A stretch of DNA of 37,413 nt, taken from NCBI GenBank assembly GCA_937128055.1, contig CAKZMC010000065.1, positions 1-37,413 of the forward strand, read 5' to 3'. The stretch comes from an uncultured Actinomycetes bacterium (GTDB lineage Bacteria > Actinomycetota > Geothermincolia > Geothermincolales > RBG-13-55-18). Within the stretch, counting starts at the first letter, position 1; every line of letters begins with the position of its first letter. Position numbers and translations under genes: made by a program. Positions 28,910 to 36,815 of this stretch are shown one piece after another. Under the pieces are notes generated by a model. That model searched no databases. It was not told the origin of the DNA and saw nothing but the letters and a program-made list of their open reading frames with translations.

Positions 28910-30247
28910 TCAGCGGGCGGTCAGCGCCTCCAGGAGGCAATCACCGTTCACCGCGGTGGGCAGCAGTCGGTACCCGGCCTCCTCCTCGACCTCCTCGAGG
29001 GTCAGGTCGTCCAGGAAACGCCCCTCGCGCAAGAGGCTCTCGGGGATGAGCAAAGTGTCGCCACGAGGGCGGTATCTCCGCAGCGCTGCCGCCACGTCCC
29101 TTCCCCCCAGCAGGGAAGTCACGGTCACCGTGCCCCCGAACAGCCGATTCTGCGCCACCACTACCTCGAAGCCGTGCGGAGAGAAGCTGGCCTGCAGTCT
29201 CCCTATCACGCTCTTCCCCGCTTCGCCCGTCAGCAGGCCGCGCTTTCCGGCCTCCCCTGACCCCTTTACGGCGGCATGTTCCCTCGCCTCTTCCAGGAAT
29301 TTCCTCGCCATCCCCACCCCGTTTTCCAGCTGAGGGTACCCTTCATAGGCGGCAGCTTCCGGAAAATCCTCTCCCGCGAGAAGGTAAAACTCGTCGGCGG
29401 CGTGGACCATCCTCCTGCCATGCATTTCCAGGGACCTCTCCTGGATCTCCCTCACCGTTTGCAAGAGTTCCGCTGCCCTCCCCCCGTCGAATGGAACGAG
29501 TCCCGGCGCAACCTGCGGCGCCCTGCCGGTGAGGCCTATGGGAACCACCCCCAGGGAAGCGGCAGGGAAGCGCGCGAGCACCTCCCCGCAGGTGCGCCGC
29601 AAAGCCTCCCCGTCGTTCAGGCCGGGGCAAGCCACCACCTGCAGGTGTATTTCCAGGCCGGCACGGAGCAACCTCTCGAGCGCCTCCAGGCCCCGGCGGG
29701 CGTTTCCGCCCATGAGGTAAGAACGCAAGCGTGCGTCGGTCGCATGGAGGGAAACGTAGAGGGGAGCCAGGCGGAGCCGCTCTATCCTGCGCAAGTCCTC
29801 ACGGCCCAGGTTGTTGAGGGTGATGAAGTTGCCGTAATAAAAGGAGAGCCGGTAATCGTCGTCCTTGAGATACAGGGAGGGGCGCAAGCCCGGAGGCATC
29901 TGGTCTATGAAGCAGAAGCGGCAGCGGTTGCGGCAGGTCATCACCCCGTCGAAGACGGGCTCGTCGAAGACCAGCCCCAGGGGCGTCCCCTCTTCCTTGC
30001 GCACCGCGCGGGAGAGGTCGCGTTCCCCGCGCCTCAGGTCGAGCCGCACGCGCGCTGCGTCTCCCCATTCCAGGCAATCGATGATATCGCGCGGCCGCTT
30101 TCCGGAAATTGCCAGCAGGAGGTCTCCTTCCTCGACCATTCCCCGGCACGGGCTCTCCTCCCGCACCTCGAGCACGCGCGGCGGCGTCCACCTGCGCCTT
30201 GCCCTGGACCTCTTTTGCGCCGCCTCCCGGTCAGCCTTCGCGCCCAT
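28910..30247 (-). CDS. PDZ-radical SAM-DUF512 protein
   Basis: A 445-residue protein of the DUF512 family (TIGR03279-like). An N-terminal basic stretch is followed by a PDZ-like domain (about 22-80, with GDLLLAISG). A radical-SAM-type iron-sulfur motif C105-R-N-R-C109-R-F-C112 comes next. The C-terminal half is DUF512, with VPIGLT, DEFYLLAGEDFPEAAAYEGYPQLENGVGM and the terminal VNGDCLLEAL. The function of this family is not established. It is common in anaerobic Firmicutes, Cyanobacteria and Actinomycetota beside der/plsY/gpsA, as here, which hints at a link with ribosome assembly or envelope growth. It starts 8 bases after the cmk stop. Confidence 0.9.
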   Translation of the reverse strand: MGAKADREAAQKRSRARRRWTPPRVLEVREESPCRGMVEEGDLLLAISGKRPRDIIDCLEWGDAARVRLDLRRGERDLSRAVRKEEGTPLGLVFDEPVFDGVMTCRNRCRFCFIDQMPPGLRPSLYLKDDDYRLSFYYGNFITLNNLGREDLRRIERLRLAPLYVSLHATDARLRSYLMGGNARRGLEALERLLRAGLEIHLQVVACPGLNDGEALRRTCGEVLARFPAASLGVVPIGLTGRAPQVAPGLVPFDGGRAAELLQTVREIQERSLEMHGRRMVHAADEFYLLAGEDFPEAAAYEGYPQLENGVGMARKFLEEAREHAAVKGSGEAGKRGLLTGEAGKSVIGRLQASFSPHGFEVVVAQNRLFGGTVTVTSLLGGRDVAAALRRYRPRGDTLLIPESLLREGRFLDDLTLEEVEEEAGYRLLPTAVNGDCLLEALTAR

Positions 30248-30254
30248 GGGCCCG

Positions 30255-30959
30255 CTACCCGGCCAGCCTGCTCCTCGCCAGGCGCAGCAGCCTGTCCACC
30301 ACCTGGGAGGCCGACATCCCCGTGGTGTCGACGAGCAGGGCGTCGGGCGCCCGGCGCAGGGGGTTCACCTTCCGCGTGCGATCGAGACGGTCCCGTCGCA
30401 CCATCTCCTGCTGCACCGTCTTCAGTGAGACGTCGTACCCCTCCTCCTTCATCTCCCGGTAGCGGCGGCGCGCGCGTTCCGCCGTCGACGCGGTCAGGAA
30501 GAACTTTAGATGCGCGTGGGGAAAGACCACCGTTCCCACGTCCCTGCCCTCCACCACCACGCCCCCCTTTCCGGCGAGAAGGCGCTGTTTCCTCACCATC
30601 TCCTTCCTCACCGCGGAATGGGAAGAAACCTGGGAGACGTGCACGGAAACCTCGCGGGAGCGGATGGCGGCGGTCACGTCTTCCCCGTCCATCAAAACGC
30701 GGTAGGGAGGCTTGCCGCCCGCCTCGTAACCGCTCGCGATCTCCGTGGACCTCGCCATGCCGGCAAGGCCCCTCTCGTCATCCAGGTCCAGGTGTACGCG
30801 CAGGGCCTTGAGGGTCAGGGCGCGGTACATGGCGCCTGTATCCAGGTAGCGCAAGCGGAGGCGGCGGGACAGCTCTTGGGCCACCGTGCTCTTCCCCGCC
30901 CCCGCCGGCCCGTCGATGGCGATGATCGCCTGTTCAGCCCTCACCCTCTCGCGGCACAT
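30255..30959 (-). CDS. cmk: Cytidylate kinase
   Basis: A nucleotide kinase of 234 residues that phosphorylates CMP and dCMP to the diphosphates. The P-loop I-D-G-P-A-G-A-G-K-S-T-V is followed by LDTGAMYRALT, the CMP-specific insert with SREVSVHVSQVSSHSAVRKEMVRKQR, VVEGRDVGTVVFP and the Arg-rich LID (RRDRLDRTRKVNPL). A GGGAGG site lies 8 bases before ATG 30959. It stands 21 bp after aroA, a pairing conserved in many bacteria. Everything looks complete. Confidence 0.96.
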   Translation of the reverse strand: MCRERVRAEQAIIAIDGPAGAGKSTVAQELSRRLRLRYLDTGAMYRALTLKALRVHLDLDDERGLAGMARSTEIASGYEAGGKPPYRVLMDGEDVTAAIRSREVSVHVSQVSSHSAVRKEMVRKQRLLAGKGGVVVEGRDVGTVVFPHAHLKFFLTASTAERARRRYREMKEEGYDVSLKTVQQEMVRRDRLDRTRKVNPLRRAPDALLVDTTGMSASQVVDRLLRLARSRLAG

Positions 30960-30980
30960 CCCGCATCCTCCCGCACCGCT

Positions 30981-32264
30981 TCAAGCGACGAGCTCCCTCA
31001 GGAGCCCGGCGAATCCTGGAAAGGAGATATCCACGCATTCCCAGCCGGATACCACCGTCTCCCCCTCCGCGCAGAGCGCCGCCACCGCCAGGGCCATGGC
31101 GATGCGGTGATCCCCGCGGGAATCCACCCGCGCCCCCTTTAGTTCACACGGCCCCTCGACCAGGAAACCGTCCGGCAATTCCTCGATCTTCGCCCCCATC
31201 TTGCGCAGCTCCCCGCAAATGGCGGCTATACGGTCGCTCTCCTTGACCCGCAGTTCTTCCGCCCCCCGCACCACCGTCGCCCCGCGCGCGCGGCATCCCG
31301 CCACCGCCAGCAGCGGCACCTCGTCGATGAGGGCGGGTATGCGCCACCCCTCCACCTCCACCCCGGTCAAGGATGAACTCCCCACCTCCAGGTCGCCACG
31401 CGGTTCGTTGCACGCCTCGCGGTATCCGGACTCCATGACCAGGGCTCCCATGGTGTTGATCACGGACAGGAAGCCCGCCCGGGTGGGATTGAGCCCCACC
31501 CCCTTGAGCAGCAGCCGCGATCCGGGCACCAAGAGGGCGGCCGCCAGCAGGAAGGAGGCGCTGGAGATATCGCCCGGTATCTCAATGTCCCCCGCTGCGA
31601 GTTCGCTCTTCCTTATCACCAGGGCATCCTCGCCCTCGCAGCTCAGGTCGGCTCCCATGAGCAGCAGCATCCTCTCCGTATGATCGCGAGAGGAACGCCC
31701 TCCCAGTATGCGCGTTTCGCCCTCCGCCTGTAATCCCGCCAGGAGCAGCGCCGACTTTACCTGCGCGCTGTCCACCTCCATGCGGTATTCTATTCCCCGC
31801 AGGTTTCCGCCCTCAATGACAAGCGGGGGGCGGTTTCCCTCTCCCATTCCCTCTATGCGTGCTCCCATGCGGCGCAAGGGCTCGATGATACGGCCCATGG
31901 GGCGCCTGCGCAGCGAAGCGTCGCCGTCTATCTCGCAGCGGAAAGGCCTCCCCGCCAGGGCTCCCGCCAGCAGGCGCATGGTGGTCGCCGAGTTCTCCGC
32001 CTCCAGCACACCGCCGGGCTGCCTCCATGCCTCCGGACCCTTCCCCTCCACCTGCAGGCGGTTTCCCTGCAGCCTGATATCCACCCCCAGGTCCCGCAGG
32101 CAGGAAAGGGTGCTCAGGCAGTCCCCGGCGCGCAGGAAGGGTGCGGCGGTGGTGCGCCCGCGGGCCATGGCGCCCAGAATGGCGGCGCGGTGGGAGAGGG
32201 ACTTGTCCGGCGGGACGGACACCTCGCCCCGCAGGGGCCCCGCCTTGCTGAAGGTCATGTCCAC
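30981..32264 (-). CDS. aroA: 5-enolpyruvylshikimate-3-phosphate synthase
   Basis: The sixth shikimate-pathway enzyme, joining PEP to shikimate-3-phosphate; 427 residues. Conserved motifs are P-P-D-K-S-L-S-H-R (substrate binding), RPMGRIIEPLRRMGA, VDSAQVKSALLLAGL, DIEIPGDISSASFLLAAALL and the catalytic R-V-K-E-S-D-R. The PEP loop reads N91-S-A93-T-T-M-R-L, with Ala where E. coli has Gly96. That is the class II arrangement associated with natural glyphosate insensitivity. The start is GTG 32264, 8 bases after GGGGAGG; ATG 32258 is possible. It is 16 bp after tyrA. Confidence 0.96.
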   Translation of the reverse strand: MDMTFSKAGPLRGEVSVPPDKSLSHRAAILGAMARGRTTAAPFLRAGDCLSTLSCLRDLGVDIRLQGNRLQVEGKGPEAWRQPGGVLEAENSATTMRLLAGALAGRPFRCEIDGDASLRRRPMGRIIEPLRRMGARIEGMGEGNRPPLVIEGGNLRGIEYRMEVDSAQVKSALLLAGLQAEGETRILGGRSSRDHTERMLLLMGADLSCEGEDALVIRKSELAAGDIEIPGDISSASFLLAAALLVPGSRLLLKGVGLNPTRAGFLSVINTMGALVMESGYREACNEPRGDLEVGSSSLTGVEVEGWRIPALIDEVPLLAVAGCRARGATVVRGAEELRVKESDRIAAICGELRKMGAKIEELPDGFLVEGPCELKGARVDSRGDHRIAMALAVAALCAEGETVVSGWECVDISFPGFAGLLRELVA

Positions 32265-32280
32265 CGCGGGAGCCTCCCCC

Positions 32281-33408
32281 TCATCGTTCCTCCCCCAGGG
32301 CCTTGCTCAGGGTCACGCGGTATCCCTTTCCCCGCAGGGCATCGCCGGCCCTGCGGGCGGCCTGCTCGCCGGTTATGGTGAGGCGCAGTATGGCTTGGCC
32401 ACTTTCCAGAGTATGCATGAGCTCGAGGTCGTCGATGTTGATCCCCATCTCCCCGACGGTGAGGGTGATATCGCTGATCACCCCGGGGCGGTCCTCGACG
32501 GGGAGCGCCAGGACGAAGAGCTCCTCCAGGGATTCCCGCAGGGCGGGAGCCAGGTTCCGCCTTCCGGAGCTGGCCTTCTCCATCCAGGAAAGAAGCGCGT
32601 CCTCCTCGCCCTCCCGCAGCAAAGCCTGCACCTGCTGCAGGGAGCCTATGAACTCGTGCAGGCACTCCTCCACCGCCGCGCGGTTCTCCATCAGGATATC
32701 CAGCCACAGGCTGGGATCGGAGGCCGCGATGCGGGTCACGTCGCGGAACCCGCCCGCCGCCAGGGCGAGCAGTGGATATTTCTCGGCACGCAGCAGGGCG
32801 AGGTTCATAAGGCCCATGGCCGTCACGTGCGGGAGGTGGCTGATCACCGACACGGCGCGGTCGTGGAGGCCCGGTTCCATGGCGATCACCCTCGCTCCCA
32901 GGGAAGTGACCAGGGCATGCAGCCGCGAATATGCTTCGCTGTCGCAGTCCTCGCTGGGGGTCAACACGTAGTATGCATCGCGGAATAGGGCGGGGTCGGC
33001 GAACTCCACGCCCCTCTGTTCCGACCCCGCAAGGGGGTGCCCGCCGACGAAGTGGCAGTGGCGGGGAAGCACGCGCTTCGCTGCCTCCACTATTCCCGCC
33101 TTTACCGAACCCACGTCGCTCACCGTGGCCCCGGGTCGCAACGAGCCGGCGATGTCCGCCAGGACTGCGGGTATGGCGCGCACCGGCACCGCGACTATCA
33201 CCAGGTCGCACCGGGACGCGAGTTCCCTCGCGCTCCCCGCCGCCTCCCGCACGGCCCCGCGGCGCAACGCAGCCTGCAGCATGCGGGCGTCCGCATCGTA
33301 GCCGATGACCTCCTCCACCAGCCCTTCCGCGGCCAGGGCCATCCCCATGGACCCCCCTACGAGGCCCGTCCCCAGGATACCGGCCTGTTTATAGAACTTA
33401 TATGCCAT
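32281..33408 (-). CDS. tyrA: Prephenate dehydrogenase with ACT domain
   Basis: A tyrosine-pathway enzyme of 375 residues that oxidatively decarboxylates prephenate to 4-hydroxyphenylpyruvate. The NAD-binding fold begins I-L-G-T-G-L-V-G-G-S. The catalytic region shows FVGGHPLAGSEQRGVEFAD and VISHLPHVTA, with the family His, followed by FRDVTRIAASDP. Residues about 295-375 form an ACT domain (RPGVISDITLTVGEMGINIDDLEL), likely the tyrosine feedback site. ATG 33408 has no clear ribosome site and lies 128 bp after aroF. It feeds on the product of AroH encoded two genes upstream. Confidence 0.95.
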   Translation of the reverse strand: MAYKFYKQAGILGTGLVGGSMGMALAAEGLVEEVIGYDADARMLQAALRRGAVREAAGSARELASRCDLVIVAVPVRAIPAVLADIAGSLRPGATVSDVGSVKAGIVEAAKRVLPRHCHFVGGHPLAGSEQRGVEFADPALFRDAYYVLTPSEDCDSEAYSRLHALVTSLGARVIAMEPGLHDRAVSVISHLPHVTAMGLMNLALLRAEKYPLLALAAGGFRDVTRIAASDPSLWLDILMENRAAVEECLHEFIGSLQQVQALLREGEEDALLSWMEKASSGRRNLAPALRESLEELFVLALPVEDRPGVISDITLTVGEMGINIDDLELMHTLESGQAILRLTITGEQAARRAGDALRGKGYRVTLSKALGEER

Positions 33409-33536
33409 GATTTACCATTTATCTCCCGCGCGCGACCCGCCCTGCATCGCGCGCTCCTCGCCGTTTGCGGCGACGGTCGGCCGTCATCCCACCTCCGTAC
33501 GGCAACACGCCACCCGCCAGCATGCGCCGGCTCCCC

Positions 33537-34547
33537 CTATTTCAGCCCGAGAAAGCCGGCCATCCTGGTAATCTCTCCCATCATGGCCTCGAAGCCCTCG
33601 GGGGTCAGGGACTGCGAGCCGTCGCAGAGGGCCTCGCGCGGCCGGGGATGCATTTCCACCATCACCCCGTCCGCACCTGCCGCCAGCGCGGCAAGGCAGA
33701 GGGGCGGAACCAGGTCCCTCACCCCGGTGGCGTGGCTGGGATCGACGATGACCGGCAGGTGCGAGAGGCCCTTGATCTGGGGAACCGAGGATATGTCGAG
33801 CGTGTTGCGGGTACCGGTCTCGAAGGTCTTTATGCCCCTCTCGCAGAGGATGACCTTGCCGTTCCCTTCCTTGAGGATGTACTCCGCAGCCATCAGCCAT
33901 TCCTCCACCGTGGCGCTCATCCCCCTCTTGAGAAGCACCGGCTTGTCCTGCCCTCCGAGCTCCTTGAGCATGAGGAAGTTCTGCATGTTGCGCGCCCCCA
34001 CCTGCAGGACGTCCGCGTAGCGGTATACCAGCTCCAAGTCCCGCACATCAAGGAGCTCGGTTACTATAGGAAGCCCCGTCTCCTCCCGCGCCCTCTCCAG
34101 CAGCTTCAGCCCCTCTTCCCCCAGGCCCTGGAAGCTGTAGGGAGAGGTGCGGGGCTTGAAGGCTCCCCCCCGGAAAAGCCGGGCTCCCGCCCGCCTGGCG
34201 ATGCGGGCCGCTTCCACCACCTGTTCCTCGCTCTCCACCGAGCAGGGGCCGGCGATGACGGTGAAGGTCCCTCCCCCGATCTGAACCCCGTTCACCCTGA
34301 CCACCGTGGCCTCGCTCTGGAATTCGCGGCTGGCCAGCTTGTAGGGCTTCATGATGGGGACGACCTTCTCCACCGCCGGGTAGGCCTGGAAGGGCACCTG
34401 CATGACCAGTTCGTCATCCCCGATGACCCCGATTACGGTGCGGAATTCCCCCCGCGAGATGTGAGCCTCCAGGCCCGTCTCGTGCAGCAGCTGCACGATC
34501 TCCTCGATTTCCTGCTCGGTCACCCCCGGGCGCATCACGATGACCAT
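33537..34547 (-). CDS. aroF: 3-deoxy-7-phosphoheptulonate synthase, type I-beta
   Basis: The first shikimate-pathway enzyme (DAHP synthase), 336 residues. An N-terminal ferredoxin-like regulatory domain of about 75 residues (MVIVMRPGVTEQEIEEIVQLL) resembles the Thermotoga enzyme, in which it mediates tyrosine inhibition. The KDO8PS-like barrel follows with I-A-G-P-C-S-V-E-S, FRGGAFKPRTSPYSFQG, V-G-A-R-N-M-Q-N, VLLKRGM, L-C-E-R-G-I-K-T-F and DPSHATG. ATG 34547 is chosen because GGAG lies about 9 bases upstream; the GTG at 34556 abuts that site. It lies between aroH and tyrA. Confidence 0.95.
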   Translation of the reverse strand: MVIVMRPGVTEQEIEEIVQLLHETGLEAHISRGEFRTVIGVIGDDELVMQVPFQAYPAVEKVVPIMKPYKLASREFQSEATVVRVNGVQIGGGTFTVIAGPCSVESEEQVVEAARIARRAGARLFRGGAFKPRTSPYSFQGLGEEGLKLLERAREETGLPIVTELLDVRDLELVYRYADVLQVGARNMQNFLMLKELGGQDKPVLLKRGMSATVEEWLMAAEYILKEGNGKVILCERGIKTFETGTRNTLDISSVPQIKGLSHLPVIVDPSHATGVRDLVPPLCLAALAAGADGVMVEMHPRPREALCDGSQSLTPEGFEAMMGEITRMAGFLGLK

Positions 34548-34669
34548 CCTGACCACTCCCCCTTCCTTCTCGCGGCAATATCGTCCGAACGGACGCTTGC
34601 TGGCTTAGCCCTCCTTGCCGTCCCCTCCGCCCGCAACTATATTGCCGACAATTTTTCCGGGTTAATGTA

Positions 34670-34697
34670 GGGAGTCCGAGCTCTCACTCGAACTCCC
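34670..34697 (-). terminator. Hairpin between aroH and aroF
   Basis: On the minus strand GGGAGT pairs with ACTCCC and an inner CGAG pairs with CTCG around a short loop, with one mismatch between them. TACATTAAC follows rather than a U-run, so termination would be partial. It may attenuate or process the transcript between chorismate mutase and DAHP synthase. Confidence 0.4.
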
Positions 34698-34724
34698 CAG
34701 CTTCTTCGCAGCAGAGAGGGTGGC

Positions 34725-35087
34725 TCACTCGGGGAGGTCGGTCCTCAGCTGGCGCGCTCCCTCCAGGTAGGGATGGCGCAGCTCGTGCGGGTGCTTGCGC
34801 GTGTAGAAATGCATGAGCACCCTTATGCAGCGCGGCGCTCCATCCGGGATGGACAGCTCCCTCGCGCACAGCAACGGCACGTGCGTGAGCCCGATGTGGC
34901 GCGCGGCCGCAGCGGGGAACTCCGCGGTGAGATCCTCGGTCGCGGTGAAGATGACGTCCACGATATCCTCCGGGCGGATGTCGTTGCGCTTTATCATCTC
35001 CCGCAGCAGCTGGGCTGTCCTCTCGACGATCTCCTCCTTACTGTTCTCCCGGCAGAGGATGGCTCCCCTTAAGGCTCTCAGCTGCAT
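34725..35087 (-). CDS. aroH: Chorismate mutase, AroH type
   Basis: A trimeric, monofunctional chorismate mutase of 120 residues that converts chorismate to prephenate. By comparison with the remembered B. subtilis enzyme, the active-site residues are present: R7 (LRALRGA), E77 (CARELSI) and R89 (CIRVLMH), with Y95 nearby. The VDVIFTATEDLTAEFPA and HIGLTHVPLLCA motifs are diagnostic. AAGGAGGCGTGG precedes ATG 35087. As the first gene of the aromatic cluster it supplies TyrA. The 171 bp upstream separate it from rluB. Confidence 0.95.
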   Translation of the reverse strand: MQLRALRGAILCRENSKEEIVERTAQLLREMIKRNDIRPEDIVDVIFTATEDLTAEFPAAAARHIGLTHVPLLCARELSIPDGAPRCIRVLMHFYTRKHPHELRHPYLEGARQLRTDLPE

Positions 35088-35258
35088 TCCACGCCTCCTT
35101 GTGCTTTGGCATTAAAGTTTACCACAATTCGCTGCGCCGGTCTTGCCTTCCCCGCCCCCCTGCCCGACCCGCGCCGGCCCGCACCGCGCGGGCGCGACGT
35201 GAGGCGCATACGCTCGCAGATGCCGCGCAGCCATGCCGCTACAAGGCGCCCCTTCGCC

Positions 35259-36068
35259 CTAACGCTTTCCGGGACCCCCCTCCCCCTCCATCTCCAGCAA
35301 CGACGCGACCTCGCGGGGAGTGAGGTGGCGATAGCTCCCCTCCGCGACCCCGCGGAGGTCGAGGGGGCCGAAACGCTTGCGCACCAGGTCCACCACCCGC
35401 AGGCCCACCGCCGCGCACATGCGCCGTATCTGCCTCTTCTTCCCCTCGTGGATAGTCAACTCGAGGAGGCACTGGTCGCCCTTCCTAGCCAGGACCTTGA
35501 CCTTGGCCGGCGCGGTCACGCCCTCCTCCAGGCGTATTCCCTTGCGCAGACGGGCGAGCCTCTGCGCGCTGAGGTATCCCTCCGCCCTCACCAGGTAGGT
35601 CTTCTCCACCCCCATGCTGGGATGGAGCAGCCTCTGGGCCAGGTAACCGTCGTTGGTCAGGAGCAGGAGCCCCCGGGTGTCCTTGTCCAGGCGCCCCACC
35701 GGGAAGAGCCTGCATTCCTCGTGGACGAGATCCATCACCGTGGCGCGGCCGCGCGTGTCCCTGGCGGTGGTAATGTATCCGGCAGGCTTGTTGAGCAGGA
35801 TGTACACCTTTTCGCCCTTGGGCTGCAGGGGTATGCCGTCCACCGTAATGCGGTCCCGTTCCGGATCCACGCGGTCCCCCAGGCGAGCCGCTTTTCCGTT
35901 GACCATGACGCGCCCGGCCTCGATGAGCTCCTCGCAGCGCCTCCTCGAGCCCAGACCGCATTCCGCAAGCACCTTCTGCAGCCTCGGCACGGCGGGCTTC
36001 TGTTTCCCGCCCGCACCCTTGCGTCCGCGTGAGGCGCCGCCCTCCTCCGGTCCTCCCGCAAGCGCCAA
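35259..36068 (-). CDS. rluB: Pseudouridine synthase, RluB/RsuA family
   Basis: An enzyme of 269 residues that isomerises a uridine in rRNA, probably in 23S helix 89 by analogy with RluB. An N-terminal Gly/Lys-rich tail precedes an S4 RNA-binding domain (about 28-75: RLQKVLAECGLGSRRRCEELI) and the catalytic domain. The catalytic Asp lies in G-R-L-D-K-D-T-R-G-L-L-L-L-T-N-D-G, and HEGKKRQIRRMCAAVG is the conserved C-terminal motif. The start is TTG 36068 after GGGGGTAGG, 15 bases after the scpB stop. RluB versus RsuA cannot be fixed by eye, but the scpAB neighbourhood favours RluB. Confidence 0.93.
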   Translation of the reverse strand: MALAGGPEEGGASRGRKGAGGKQKPAVPRLQKVLAECGLGSRRRCEELIEAGRVMVNGKAARLGDRVDPERDRITVDGIPLQPKGEKVYILLNKPAGYITTARDTRGRATVMDLVHEECRLFPVGRLDKDTRGLLLLTNDGYLAQRLLHPSMGVEKTYLVRAEGYLSAQRLARLRKGIRLEEGVTAPAKVKVLARKGDQCLLELTIHEGKKRQIRRMCAAVGLRVVDLVRKRFGPLDLRGVAEGSYRHLTPREVASLLEMEGEGGPGKR

Positions 36069-36083
36069 AGCAGTGCCTACCCC

Positions 36084-36815
36084 CTAATCCTGCGCCGGAC
36101 TCTCCTCCGCCTCTTCATCGTTCTCGTCCAAGGACAGGAGGTTGTCCCGCGCGGCGCCGACGCATCCTTCCCCCTCTTCCGCTCCCTGTTTCCCGCCCCC
36201 GGAAAGGGAGCGCGCGATGCGCTCCGCCGTCTCCCGGTCCGGCTCGAAATCCTCCAGGGGAGGCAGATCCTCGAGGCCGTTGAGGCCGAAGCGTTCCAGG
36301 AACCTATCGGTGGTCACGTAGAGGGCGGGTCCGCCGGGGGCTTTTTCCTTGCCCGCCTCCGCCACCAGGCCCAGCTCCTCGAGCACCTTGACCATGTTCT
36401 CGGATTGCACCCCCCTCAGGTTGGCGATCTGCCCCCGCGTGACCGGCTGCAGGTAGGCGATGATGGCCAGCGTCTCGACCGCAGCGCGCGTCAAGCGGGC
36501 TCGCCGGGAGGAGAGGAGGAGCTGCTCCACGTATGAGGCATATGCGGGATGGGTATGCATGCGCCAGCCCCCTCCCACTTCCCGCAGTTGTATGCCCCTG
36601 TTGTAGCGCATGTACTCCTCGTGGAGTTCCTGCAAGGATGAGAGCACCGTCCCCTCGTCGCATCCGAGGGCCTCCGCGAGCCGCTTGGCCGGCAGCGGCT
36701 CCCCGCTTACGAAGAGCATGGCTTCCAGCGCCCCCTTTATCTCCTCCCCCCTACCGGGATCCTCCTGCCCGGTTCCCATCCTCCATATCTTTCCACCCAG
36801 CGGCTTAAGCTCCAT
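36084..36815 (-). CDS. scpB: Segregation and condensation protein B
   Basis: The kite subunit of the SMC-ScpAB condensin, 243 residues, cytoplasmic. Two winged-helix domains are seen. WH1 is about 26-95 (IKGALEAMLFVSGEPLPAKRLAEALG). WH2 is about 105-175 (RARLTRAAVETLAIIAYLQPVTRGQIANLRGVQSENMVKVLEELGL), followed by YVTTDRFLERFGLNGLEDLPPLEDF. An acidic low-complexity tail of about 55 residues is longer than usual. ATG 36815, 9 bases after GGAGG, is preferred to the GTG at 36824, which abuts that site. It overlaps scpA by 11 bases. Confidence 0.95.
   Translation of the reverse strand: MELKPLGGKIWRMGTGQEDPGRGEEIKGALEAMLFVSGEPLPAKRLAEALGCDEGTVLSSLQELHEEYMRYNRGIQLREVGGGWRMHTHPAYASYVEQLLLSSRRARLTRAAVETLAIIAYLQPVTRGQIANLRGVQSENMVKVLEELGLVAEAGKEKAPGGPALYVTTDRFLERFGLNGLEDLPPLEDFEPDRETAERIARSLSGGGKQGAEEGEGCVGAARDNLLSLDENDEEAEESPAQD

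Noticed and set aside
29276-30811. 511-codon plus-strand ORF opposite DUF512 and cmk
   Set aside because: Shadow frame ending in Pro/Arg-rich low complexity; no start signal.
34557-34760. T-box-like GGGTGG near the aroH stop
   Set aside because: It lies on the opposite strand to the aro genes and lacks the specifier hairpin.
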